Position numbers and translations under genes: made by a program. From Massilia sp. (GTDB lineage Bacteria; Pseudomonadota; Gammaproteobacteria; Burkholderiales; Burkholderiaceae_D), in assembly GCA_028291845.1 (NCBI GenBank), contig JAQGNM010000399.1, forward strand, positions 1-10,192: DNA of 10,192 nt. Reading direction: 5' to 3'. Position 1 is the stretch's first letter; each line of letters starts with the position of its first letter. The notes below the pieces were generated by a model, which was given only the letters and a program-made list of their open reading frames with translations, did no database searches and was not told where the DNA came from. This document shows, piece after piece, positions 1-7,284 of the stretch.

Positions 1-1
1 G

Positions 2-868
2 ATGGTTGAGCGCGCCGCCCACATCACCAATTACAAAGGGCAGAATCTCGACCGCCGTGCGGTCGACGGCCGGCTCGGCCTGGCGCAGGCGCTCACCTAC
101 AGCCTCAATACCTGGTTTGCCTGGACCGGAGAGTTGAGCGACGCCAGCCTGTTCGGCCGCGCCGGCGGCGGCGTGCCGGATTTGCAGCCGCTCGAAGCGG
201 GCGCCCTCGATGGCGTGCGGCCGATCGTCGGCATGGCCAACCGCCTTGGCTTCGGCCGCGCCCTGCGGCTCGACGGCGGCCTGCTGCCGCCCGATTTTCA
301 CTGGGGCGCCTGGGACGCGCTGCAGGCGAGCGCGTCGCACATCGATCCGATTCACAGCCGCCACGAATTGCGCCATATGGCCATCGGGCTGCGTATGCAG
401 GTGACGCCGCTGCAGATGGCGCTGGCCTCAGGCGCCGTCGGCCAGGGCGCCATCGTCGCTCCGCGCCTGCTGCTGCGGCTCGACGGGCGCGCCGCCGCCC
501 GCGGCGCCGCCAGCCCGGTGGGAGTCCGCCTGGACCGCATCCGCGCCGGCATGAAAGGGGTGGTCGATGTCGGCACCGCCGCCGGCGCTTTTGGCGACCC
601 GGCTCTGGCGCGGGTGCGCCGCGGCTTGTCGGGCAAGACCGGCACCGCGCCCACCGGCAACGGCGAGCAGGCCACCGTCTGGTTCACCGGCTGGCTCGAG
701 CCGGGCAGCCTGCCGGGCCAGACCCACCGGCTGGCGCTGGCGGCGTTCGTCAGCCATTCGGCCGGCAGCGGCGGCGAGCACGCCGCGCCGATGGTGGCGT
801 CGGCGCTGGCCGCCATCATGGCGCCTGCGCCGGCGCGCGCGGCGAATGCCGAAAAGAGGGGTAAATAG
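2..868 (+). CDS. Penicillin-binding transpeptidase domain protein, C-terminal part (5' end outside window)
   Basis: This is the C-terminal ~288 residues of a penicillin-binding transpeptidase, an enzyme that cross-links peptidoglycan stem peptides in the periplasm. Two of the three family motifs are visible: an SxN motif (Ser34-Leu-Asn36, counting from position 2) and a K-T-G-T motif at residues 212-215 inside SGKTGTAP, followed by the usual TVWFTGW strand. The stretch QVTPLQMALASGAV is the typical helix of this fold. The SxxK motif with the nucleophilic serine should lie upstream of SxN and is absent, so the gene is cut by the left edge and the ATG at position 2 is probably not the true start. 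The class (A, or FtsI/PBP2-like B) cannot be told from this piece. The next gene begins 38 bp downstream on the same strand with no clear terminator, so co-transcription is possible. The protein ends in a short basic tail. Confidence 0.85.
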   Translation: MVERAAHITNYKGQNLDRRAVDGRLGLAQALTYSLNTWFAWTGELSDASLFGRAGGGVPDLQPLEAGALDGVRPIVGMANRLGFGRALRLDGGLLPPDFHWGAWDALQASASHIDPIHSRHELRHMAIGLRMQVTPLQMALASGAVGQGAIVAPRLLLRLDGRAAARGAASPVGVRLDRIRAGMKGVVDVGTAAGAFGDPALARVRRGLSGKTGTAPTGNGEQATVWFTGWLEPGSLPGQTHRLALAAFVSHSAGSGGEHAAPMVASALAAIMAPAPARAANAEKRGK

Positions 869-906
869 GCGGTTGACCGCGGCATGGCGATGGGCCCGGC
901 TGTGGC

Positions 907-2286
907 ATGATTTCATCCTTACGATGGCTGGCATCGAACGGGAACGCTATGCGCCTGCCGGGCACACGGTATCAGGAACACGGCTGGGAACAAGTGCGAA
1001 AACTGCTGGGACAGTGTTCGCTGCAGGCGTTTGCCGCCAATCCCGCATCGGATCTGCTGGCGGCACTGGCGAGCGACCCGGCGGCGTGCCTGGACCAGTA
1101 CGTCGAGCGCACCGCGGCGATCATGCACGCCGGCGCCAGGAATGCGCGCGCCGCGGCGCCCGGCAACAGCTATGGCGACAGCGTGCTGGAACTGGCCATG
1201 GGGCTGCTGTACGAACTGCGCGAGCGCCATGGCGACTGGCTGGCCTTCGCCGCCGCGGTGGCGCACGATGCCGCCAGGCTGGGCCCGGCGTGGCGCCAGG
1301 GCGGCGGCGAGGCGATTTTGCGCAAGAAATTCAACGATATGTATGCCGTCCTGCGCGACAAGGTCGACGCCGACAATTACATGGCCGCCTGCGGCGCCGC
1401 GTGCAGCGCCAACCGCATGTATGCCTACCGCATGCTCGACACGGCGTATGCCGACATCGCTCGCCTGTTCGACAGCTGGCGTGAGTTTCCCGAGCAGGTC
1501 GGCGCTATTCTTGGCAGACCCGTCGGCCGGCCGGTCGGCGCCGCCGCGCCGATCGAAGTGCGCCAGCTGAAATCGATCGGCCAATGCCGCGGCGCCTGGG
1601 TGATCGCCTGGAGCGATTCGCGCGAAGCGTTTACGGGCGCGCCCGGGCCCCTGAACACCCGTTCGAAACGCTTCGCCAGCCTGAAAAACCAGCCCGAGAA
1701 GATCAGCGCCATGCTGCGCGAGATCGGCGACTACGAGGAGCTTTCCGCCAATTGCGACAGCGCCTGGGCGCACGATGCCCATGACGCCGGCGAGTGGCTT
1801 AGCGAGCTGGCACGGGTGCTGGAGGCGCCCGACATCCCGGCCGGTGACGACCGACTGCTGCCAGCGCCCGCCGCCGACGAACTGGAAGATCGGGAGGATA
1901 AAGACGATGACGACGATATCGAAAACACTGCCGCAAACTCTGCGTCGCACAGCGCCGCCGAGCAGCAGGCCGCCGGCGCCGTTTCACTGCCCCCCAGCTA
2001 TTTAGCGATGGCGCGCCTGGCCGAACACACGGCCAGCTGGTCGGCGCGCACGATGGCGCCATGGTCGATGCCGGTGCGCCTGGCCGTCTACCTTAAACTG
2101 TTGGGTGGGTACGACGATTGCTATCCCGCCGAATGGCTCGATCCGGCCACCGGCGAATTGCCGAACATGCAGCAATTGGCGGTGCTCGACGGCTTGTCCC
2201 TGCCGACCTTGCGCAAGCGGCGCGACGCCGCCATTGCCGCCCTGCAGGGGGCCGAAGCGCCGTCCAATACAAGGAGTGTGAAATGA
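907..2286 (+). CDS. Protein of unknown function with acidic linker and HTH-like C-terminus
   Basis: A 459-aa protein I do not recognise. Residues ~15-310 are mostly alpha-helical in composition with scattered cysteines and no signal peptide or membrane segment. Residues ~325-340 form a strongly acidic linker containing a run of Asp (DKDDDDD). The last ~110 residues look like a separate helical domain whose final helices (MQQLAVLDGLSLPTLRKRR) resemble a small helix-turn-helix, though DNA binding is only a guess. The start is uncertain. The ATG at 907 has no clear Shine-Dalgarno sequence. An in-frame ATG at 949 has GGGAA at 940-944, with spacing that is rather short, and would give 445 aa. The stop overlaps the next start (ATGA at 2283-2286), so it is translationally coupled to the following gene. 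It is the first gene of the four-gene coupled unit and is likely an intracellular partner of the kinase/SPFH module. Confidence 0.75.
   Translation: MISSLRWLASNGNAMRLPGTRYQEHGWEQVRKLLGQCSLQAFAANPASDLLAALASDPAACLDQYVERTAAIMHAGARNARAAAPGNSYGDSVLELAMGLLYELRERHGDWLAFAAAVAHDAARLGPAWRQGGGEAILRKKFNDMYAVLRDKVDADNYMAACGAACSANRMYAYRMLDTAYADIARLFDSWREFPEQVGAILGRPVGRPVGAAAPIEVRQLKSIGQCRGAWVIAWSDSREAFTGAPGPLNTRSKRFASLKNQPEKISAMLREIGDYEELSANCDSAWAHDAHDAGEWLSELARVLEAPDIPAGDDRLLPAPAADELEDREDKDDDDDIENTAANSASHSAAEQQAAGAVSLPPSYLAMARLAEHTASWSARTMAPWSMPVRLAVYLKLLGGYDDCYPAEWLDPATGELPNMQQLAVLDGLSLPTLRKRRDAAIAALQGAEAPSNTRSVK
2271..2276 (+). promoter_or_regulatory. Ribosome binding site (AAGGAG) fixing the start at 2283
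   Basis: AAGGAG lies 6 nt before the ATG at 2283 and inside the end of the upstream gene. It fixes the start of the 190-aa protein, which otherwise could be read from an upstream ATG at 2118 in the same frame. Confidence 0.8.
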
Positions 2287-2855
2287 GCAAGCCCGGGATC
2301 AAATCAAGCGAAGCGGCGCTGGAACTGAAGCTGCGCGCCGCCCTGTTGCTGGGCCGTCGCGTCGAGGGCGATCACCTGGTGCTGGCCGACGCCACCTTGC
2401 GCGCCGCCATCGACGGCAGCCGCCCGCTCGCCATCGCCGAACGCGCCGCCTTGCAGGCCTCGCCGCTGACGCTGCGCCGCTTCAGGGAACTGGCACGCGA
2501 GGGACAAGCCACCGGCTGGCGCGCCAGCAGCGGCCTGCTGCGCGCCGCCGACAGCGGCGCCGGCTTGAGCACCCTCAGCACCGACGACGGCCACTGGACC
2601 TTGCACTTCATCGGCGTGCCGGGGCACTGGCAAGTGGTGCTGCAGCTCGACGCCGGCGCCCCGTTCGCCGCGCAGCTGCTGGGCACCGGGGCGGTGCTGG
2701 TGGCGCGCGACGGCGCCGGCGCCACCATCGTGCAGGGCGTGCTGGACGGCGACGGCGAATGCGAACAAGCCTGGGCCTTCGCCAGCGACCCGGCGCCGCA
2801 TTTTCAGCGCCACGGCGCCGCTTTCACGGTGTCGCTGGCGGCCGCCACCGGATGA
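2283..2855 (+). CDS. Protein of unknown function, beta-rich C-terminal half
   Basis: A 190-aa protein without a family I can name. Residues 1-~75 are helical; the segment AERAALQASPLTLRRFREL recalls the short N-terminal helices of adaptor or anti-sigma-type proteins, but that is only a resemblance. Residues ~85-190 are rich in alternating hydrophobics and glycines (HWTLHFIGVPGHWQVVLQL, then GAVLVARDGAGATIVQGVL), consistent with an immunoglobulin-like beta sandwich. There is no signal peptide or membrane segment, so it should be cytoplasmic. A strong RBS precedes the start. Both ends overlap their neighbours by 4 bp, which argues for matched expression with the genes on either side and possibly for a complex. 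The function is unknown. Confidence 0.8.
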   Translation: MSKPGIKSSEAALELKLRAALLLGRRVEGDHLVLADATLRAAIDGSRPLAIAERAALQASPLTLRRFRELAREGQATGWRASSGLLRAADSGAGLSTLSTDDGHWTLHFIGVPGHWQVVLQLDAGAPFAAQLLGTGAVLVARDGAGATIVQGVLDGDGECEQAWAFASDPAPHFQRHGAAFTVSLAAATG

Positions 2856-3976
2856 TCGGCCTGTTCAAGCGCCAGCAGCGCGCCGCACCGGTCGACACCT
2901 CGCAGCTGGGCGCGAGCGTGGTCGCGATGGTGGTGCCGCCCGGCAGCGCGCCGGCGCCCGGCTGCCTCGCCGTGCTGATCGCCGCGAAGGGACGCGCCCG
3001 CCGCATCGAGACGGGCGCCCGGCTGGCGGCCGAGCCGGGGGAGACCGCCTGGCTGTTTCGTCCCGGCCCCTACCACCTGACGCTGCGGCCGTTCGCCGCC
3101 GCGCCCGAGCTGGGCCTGCGTATCAGTTTCGTCATCGACGCCCCCGATCCGCGCGCGCAGCAGCAGCGTTTCGATCTGTACCTGGCAAGCGAAGTGCAGG
3201 GCAGCAGCACGCTGCTGGACGCCGCCTGGTTATTTGACGCGATCGAAGCGGCCGTGCAACGCGAGCTGGAACTGGGCCATCTGGAGCTGCCGCCCTGCAC
3301 CACGCTGGCCGAGTGGAACGCCTTCCGGGCGGGCCTGAACCGCTTGCTGTACATGCGCTTCGGCGTCACCGTCGACGAGTGCCTGCCGGCCGACCTGGGC
3401 GACGCGGTCGACTACGCGGCGCTGCTGAACCAGCGCGCCGCCAGCGGGCCGCCGGGCGCGCCGGAGCCAGTCCCGGCGCCATGCCAGGCGCCGGTCGCGC
3501 TGGAGCCGGAACCCGAACTGGCGCTGCCGGTGGCGGCAAACCGCGCCGCGCAGGATGACAGCGCCGCCCTGCGCCGCCTGTTCCTGGAATTGCCATGCCT
3601 GATGTGCGCCCTGCGCGGCGCCGTGCTGCCGCGCGGCCCGGCCCTGTTTCGCCGCCACCAGGATGTGTTGCGCCGGCTCGATCTGGTCAGCCTGCAGGTC
3701 GGCACCATGCCGGCGTTCGAACTGGCCGCTCCCGGGGTGCCGCTGGACGCCGCCAACCGGCTGCGCCGGGCCGCCCATGCGCTGCGCGCGCTTACCTCCC
3801 TGGACGACGCCTGGGCCCTGTTGGCGCGATTGCAGGGCGCGGACGGGCAGGATGGCGCAACCGCGCCCGACAGCATGGGCGCGCTGTTCGACGACTTCGA
3901 GCGCCTCGCCGCCAACCTGGAGTGCGACCTGGCCGCGCGCCGCGCCGTCGCGGCGCTGGTGGAGGAGGCGCCATGA
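2852..3976 (+). CDS. Unknown protein, possible divergent SPFH-like N-terminal domain
   Basis: A 374-aa protein. Residues ~20-190 have a beta-strand-rich start (CLAVLIAAKGRARRIETGA, then ETAWLFRPGPYHLTL) followed by LRISFVIDAPDP and a helical segment ending in LNRLLYMRFGVTVDECLPAD. This order of strands and helices parallels the SPFH-like region of the zinc-ribbon protein at 5116-7275, so I infer a divergent SPFH-like domain; no single motif proves it. A Pro/Ala-rich linker (residues ~203-232) leads to a helical C-terminal region (~235-374) containing LPCLMCALRG. The ATG at 2852 overlaps the upstream stop as ATGA and has no strong RBS of its own, so translation probably depends on coupling. 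An in-frame ATG at 2759 is inside the upstream gene and less likely. Its end overlaps the Lon-like gene by 4 bp. Confidence 0.78.
   Translation: MIGLFKRQQRAAPVDTSQLGASVVAMVVPPGSAPAPGCLAVLIAAKGRARRIETGARLAAEPGETAWLFRPGPYHLTLRPFAAAPELGLRISFVIDAPDPRAQQQRFDLYLASEVQGSSTLLDAAWLFDAIEAAVQRELELGHLELPPCTTLAEWNAFRAGLNRLLYMRFGVTVDECLPADLGDAVDYAALLNQRAASGPPGAPEPVPAPCQAPVALEPEPELALPVAANRAAQDDSAALRRLFLELPCLMCALRGAVLPRGPALFRRHQDVLRRLDLVSLQVGTMPAFELAAPGVPLDAANRLRRAAHALRALTSLDDAWALLARLQGADGQDGATAPDSMGALFDDFERLAANLECDLAARRAVAALVEEAP
3961..3968 (+). promoter_or_regulatory. Ribosome binding site (GGAGGAGG) for the Lon-like gene
   Basis: A purine run GGAGGAGG ends 4 nt before the ATG at 3973 and is within the last codons of the upstream gene. 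It supports 3973 as the start over an upstream ATG at 3595 in the same frame. Confidence 0.8.
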
Positions 3977-4992
3977 ATACACTTGCCGACGCCGTGCAGA
4001 CACGCAGCGTGCTGCCCGGGGGCGCCATGTTGACGGTGACGGCCACCCGGCGTGCGCGCGGCGGGCGCGCCGACATCAAGTGCGGGGTGCCGGGGGCGCC
4101 GGCGGTGGCCGAGCGCTTGCTGCAGGTGCTGCGCCTGGCGCGCCATACCGAGGCGAGCTTCGATGCGCGCGACCAGGTGGTGCTCAGTTTCGATGCGGCG
4201 CCCGCCAGCGGCCAGCGCGACTGGGAGCTGGCCGCCGTGCTGGCCGACCGCATGGTGCGCGGCGTATATCAGCCGCTTGCCCCTGTGGTGGCGAACGGCT
4301 GGTCGGATCAGTGGCAACTGGGCCGCATCGACGGCAACCAGATCGGCCAGGACAGTATGACGCAACTGCCGGCGGCGGTGGTGCTGGGCGGCGCCGACGG
4401 CTTGCCGCACCTGGGCATGCTGACCGGGCGCCCCGACCAGGCGCACGCGGTGTCGACGGCGCGCGCCTGGTTTCCGCTGCATAGCGGCGGCATCAACGAC
4501 AGCTTGTGCCAGGTCGAAGTGAGCGTATATCCGCTGGAGGGCGCGCGCGCCGAGGAGGAAGACACCATCGCCGTGCCGGGCCTGGATATTCTGGGTCAGA
4601 GCGCGGTGCGCAGCGCGCTGGCGGCGGCGCGCCGCTTCGACGCCCATGGCGTGGGGCGCTGGCGCAGCGTGGTGCGCTTCGGCGCCGCGCGCTTCCAGGG
4701 CGCCTCGTGGGAACTGGCGGCGGTGATGGCCGACCGGCTGGCGCGCGGACGCGAATTCGTGCCGCGCGGGCGTATTCTCGCCACCGGCTGCTCGCCCGAC
4801 TGGCAGGCCGGCCGGGTCGAGTCGGTCGACGCCATGGAGCCGAAGCTGGCGCTGATGCTGGCGCAGGCGGTGGCGGGTGACCGCCTGCTGGTGCCGGCGG
4901 CCTGGGAAGGCCGTCTGCCGTCCGCTTTTACGCAGGCGCTCAAGGCGAAAGGCGCCAGCCTGGCGTGCGTGGCGCGCATCGGCATGATTTGA
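3973..4992 (+). CDS. Lon-like (S16-fold) protein with two tandem related halves, one with Ser/Lys pair
   Basis: A 339-aa protein built from two related halves, residues ~45-150 and ~208-315. Each half contains WELAAV(L/M)ADR(M/L) followed by a strand with A-x-G and a W-Q-x-G-R segment. The second half matches the Lon protease catalytic domain. GASWELA (Ser245) takes the place of Lon's GPSAG(I/L)A with the nucleophilic Ser; ATGCSPDWQAGRV matches the TGE...GRV strand; MEPKLAL (Lys291) matches the EKLLAA helix with the catalytic Lys; and DRLLVP matches the following strand. The Ser-Lys spacing of 46 is close to the 43 known for E. coli Lon. In the first half the Ser position is Asp83 and there is no lysine between residues 37 and 290, so that half should be inactive. 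No AAA+ ATPase or N-terminal Lon domain is present. It could be a regulated peptidase, or a structural use of the fold as in RadA or ComM. It is the last gene of the coupled unit. Confidence 0.8.
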   Translation: MNTLADAVQTRSVLPGGAMLTVTATRRARGGRADIKCGVPGAPAVAERLLQVLRLARHTEASFDARDQVVLSFDAAPASGQRDWELAAVLADRMVRGVYQPLAPVVANGWSDQWQLGRIDGNQIGQDSMTQLPAAVVLGGADGLPHLGMLTGRPDQAHAVSTARAWFPLHSGGINDSLCQVEVSVYPLEGARAEEEDTIAVPGLDILGQSAVRSALAAARRFDAHGVGRWRSVVRFGAARFQGASWELAAVMADRLARGREFVPRGRILATGCSPDWQAGRVESVDAMEPKLALMLAQAVAGDRLLVPAAWEGRLPSAFTQALKAKGASLACVARIGMI

Positions 4993-5022
4993 AACTCGGC
5001 GCTGCCGCCGGCCTGCTAAAAT
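4989..5022 (+). promoter_or_regulatory. Candidate promoter (extended -10 TGCTAAAAT)
   Basis: An extended -10 element TGC-TAAAAT spans 5014-5022 in the gap after the Lon-like gene. TTGAAA at 4989-4994 would be the -35, but the 22-nt spacer is too long, so the promoter would rely on the extended -10. It would start transcription near 5029 and give a leader of ~85 nt before the ATG at 5116. This is the only good promoter candidate in the window and would serve the SPFH and kinase genes. Confidence 0.45.
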
Positions 5023-5056
5023 CGGCCAGCGGCATTGGAAGAGATTGAAGACGCAG

Positions 5057-5080
5057 GAAAAAACGCGAGAAAAAACGCAA
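5057..5080 (+). repeat. 12-bp tandem repeat in the 5' leader
   Basis: Two adjacent copies of GAAAAAACGC(G/A)A occupy 5057-5068 and 5069-5080 with one mismatch. They stand out as A-rich in a very GC-rich setting, between the candidate promoter and the start codon of the SPFH-like gene. They could be an A-rich unstructured leader that helps ribosome access, or a protein-binding site. Confidence 0.6.
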
Positions 5081-5103
5081 GACAAGCCGCTGGAAGTTCA
5101 ACC

Positions 5104-5108
5104 GGGAG
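5104..5108 (+). promoter_or_regulatory. Ribosome binding site (GGGAG) deciding the start at 5116
   Basis: GGGAG lies 7 nt before the ATG at 5116 but only 1 nt before the in-frame ATG at 5110. A TTG at 5035 is also in frame, but its 27 added residues would be lysine/asparagine-rich and translated from the A-rich leader. The start at 5116 is therefore preferred. Confidence 0.65.
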
Positions 5109-5115
5109 TATGAGT

Positions 5116-7275
5116 ATGTTGCAGATGTTTGGATTCGGCGGCGCCAGCTGCCCCCGCTGCGAGCACAAGAATGGCGACAGCGCCGCTTACTGCGCGCAGT
5201 GCGGCCTGATGCTCGGCACGGCGCGCAATGCGCCGGTGCTGGTGGATAACCGCTGGATGGCGGGACCGGACGAACTGGCGGTTTTTTTCGGCATCGAAGC
5301 GCTGTCCGGCCTGTTCGTCAAGACCCTGCGCGTGCCGGCCACCACCCGCGCCTACATCCTGCAGGGCAAGGAGGCCACCGAGGTGCCGCAGGGCGAGTAC
5401 GAAATCGAAGGATTTTTCCAGCGCCTCAACAACCTGCTGCGCGACCAGCGCGCCGAAATCCTGATCACCCGCAGCACGCCGATTCCGGTACGTTTCGTGT
5501 TCGACGATCTAGAAAGCGCCGAGCACTTGCCGCTGACGGCCAGCCTGTCGGTGAGCGTGCAAATCGAGCAGGTGGCGGCATTCGCGCGCCACTTCATGAC
5601 CATGCCCGGCACCGTCACCAGCGCCCAGCTGGCCGAATTGCTCGGTCCTTCGGTGCGCCAACTGGCGATGGAATTTGTCGCCGGCCAGTCGCTGCGCGAC
5701 ATGAGCCGCAACCCCGACTTGCGCCTGCAGCTCGACGAACGCCTGCAGGGCGGCCTGCAACAAACCCTGGCCCTGTACGGCCTGGCCGTCGCCCAGGTCG
5801 ACACCCTGAGCCTGAAACACGACAAACTCGACGCCCAGCGCGCGCGGGTCGGCAGCCTGTGGCTGGTGGCCGACGAAAAATCGGCCGAGGTGGCGCACGC
5901 CGCCCGCCTCGACCAGCTGTACGATGAAGCCGAATGGCAGAAGATCAACCGCGCCGAAAAGGAAAGCCGGCTGCGCTACCGCCGCGCCGAGCTGGCGCAG
6001 GACGACGCCATCGAAAAGGCCGAGCTGTCGCTGCAAAACAGCGAGCGCCTGCAGGCGGTGCGCGCACGCGAGATCGAGCTGTACGCGCGCATCGTCGAAG
6101 CGAAAAACCGCCAGCAGGCCATCGAGGCGGGCGCCGGCGAGGTGCTGGCCGAGATGGAACACGAAATGAACCAGAAGCGCGCGGCCAGGGGCGACGCCGC
6201 CGCCGACTGGGCGCACCTGCGCCATGTCGCGCAAATCCGCATGCGCACCGAGCTCGAATTGTCGCAGCAGCAGGCGCTGGAAACCCGTCAGCTGGCGCAG
6301 CAGCGCTTTTCGCACCAGCTGCTGCAGCAGCAGATCGGCCACAAGGTCGAGCAGGCCCTGTTGATCGAGGACGAAACGCGCAAGCGCAATGAGTTGACGC
6401 GCCTGTACCGCCTCAAGCAAAGCGCCGATGCGCGCCAGGCGGCCATCGAGCAAGAGCAGCACGTCGCCCAGCACCAGGCGCTGGCGCTGGTCAATGCCGC
6501 CCACCGCCGCGAGGCCGAGCGGGTGCAGGAGTGGGAAGACCAGCTGGCGCAAGACCGCCATCGCGAACTGCTGCGCAACAGCGGCGCCCAGGATGCGCTG
6601 ACCCAGCACGAAAAACTGCTGCGCACCATCGAGGCCGACGATCTGCACAGCCGCAACGCCGACCAGCGAACGCTGGCGATGGAGCAGGCGCGCCACCAGC
6701 AGGCCATGCACAGCCGCGAAGCCGAATGGCAGCAGGAGCTGCGCCGCCTCAGTGCCGAGCGCGAAGCGCGCTTTGCCGAACTGGCCCACGAAGCGGACCT
6801 GGCGCGCATCGAGATTGCCCGTGCCGAGAGCCTGGGCGCCATGAGCGACACGGCCAAACTGGCGCTGGCGGCCGGTCCCAACGCGGCGGCGCTGGCGGAC
6901 TACCTGAAAACCCAGGTGCACGCCGGCATGAGTCCCGACCAGCTGGCGGCACTGGCGGGCGTGGTGGGCGCCACCAACAGCGTCAAGCCGCAGGACGCGA
7001 TGCGGATGGCCGACGACAGCGCCGAACGCGAACGGGCGCGGCGCGAGCTGGAAGTGGACAAGGACCGCCAGCACCAGCTCAATCTGATCGCGCTGCAGAA
7101 CGACGTCAACAAGGCGGCGCTGGCTGCGCAAGCGCAGCTGGGCGTGGGCATCGCGACCGGCGCACAGCCCGGCCGCCCGGCGGCGGCCGCGCCGACCCCG
7201 ACCTGCCCGAACGGCCACCCCGTCAAGCCGGGCGAGCGTTTCTGCCCGCGCTGCGGCGCCGCCACGGGAGCCTGA
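5116..7275 (+). CDS. Zinc ribbon - SPFH-like - long coiled coil - zinc ribbon protein
   Basis: A 719-aa cytoplasmic protein. The N-terminal zinc ribbon uses Cys12-x2-Cys15 and Cys26-x2-Cys29. Residues ~38-235 form an SPFH (stomatin/prohibitin/flotillin)-like domain: early strands with VPATTRAYILQGKEATEVP, then VRFVFDD, SLSVSVQIEQ, and a terminal helix and strand reading ALYGLAVAQVDTLSL, typical of the end of SPFH domains. Residues ~255-590 are a long charged coiled coil rich in Glu, Arg, Gln and Ala. The segment around MSPDQLAALAGVVG follows, then a second charged helix. The C-terminal ribbon has Cys697, His701, Cys710 and Cys713 (CPNGH...FCPRCG). SPFH proteins oligomerise into ring or cage scaffolds; with zinc ribbons at both ends this one most likely organises partner proteins. 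No transmembrane segment is visible. The kinase gene starts 9 bp later, so the two are surely co-expressed. Confidence 0.85.
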   Translation: MLQMFGFGGASCPRCEHKNGDSAAYCAQCGLMLGTARNAPVLVDNRWMAGPDELAVFFGIEALSGLFVKTLRVPATTRAYILQGKEATEVPQGEYEIEGFFQRLNNLLRDQRAEILITRSTPIPVRFVFDDLESAEHLPLTASLSVSVQIEQVAAFARHFMTMPGTVTSAQLAELLGPSVRQLAMEFVAGQSLRDMSRNPDLRLQLDERLQGGLQQTLALYGLAVAQVDTLSLKHDKLDAQRARVGSLWLVADEKSAEVAHAARLDQLYDEAEWQKINRAEKESRLRYRRAELAQDDAIEKAELSLQNSERLQAVRAREIELYARIVEAKNRQQAIEAGAGEVLAEMEHEMNQKRAARGDAAADWAHLRHVAQIRMRTELELSQQQALETRQLAQQRFSHQLLQQQIGHKVEQALLIEDETRKRNELTRLYRLKQSADARQAAIEQEQHVAQHQALALVNAAHRREAERVQEWEDQLAQDRHRELLRNSGAQDALTQHEKLLRTIEADDLHSRNADQRTLAMEQARHQQAMHSREAEWQQELRRLSAEREARFAELAHEADLARIEIARAESLGAMSDTAKLALAAGPNAAALADYLKTQVHAGMSPDQLAALAGVVGATNSVKPQDAMRMADDSAERERARRELEVDKDRQHQLNLIALQNDVNKAALAAQAQLGVGIATGAQPGRPAAAAPTPTCPNGHPVKPGERFCPRCGAATGA

Positions 7276-7284
7276 TTTACCCTT

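Noticed and set aside
869..880. Small inverted repeat GCGGT-TG-ACCGC after the transpeptidase gene, as a terminator
   Set aside because: A 5-bp stem with a 2-base loop and no following T run is too weak to call.
873..911. TTGACC with CATGAT as a promoter for the unknown 459-aa gene
   Set aside because: The spacing of about 27 bases is far outside the normal 16-19, and there is no extended -10.
3412..5085. A 557-codon minus-strand open frame opposite the Lon-like gene
   Set aside because: The translation is Arg/His/Gln-rich without motifs, and the + strand carries the recognisable Lon-like pattern and RBS.
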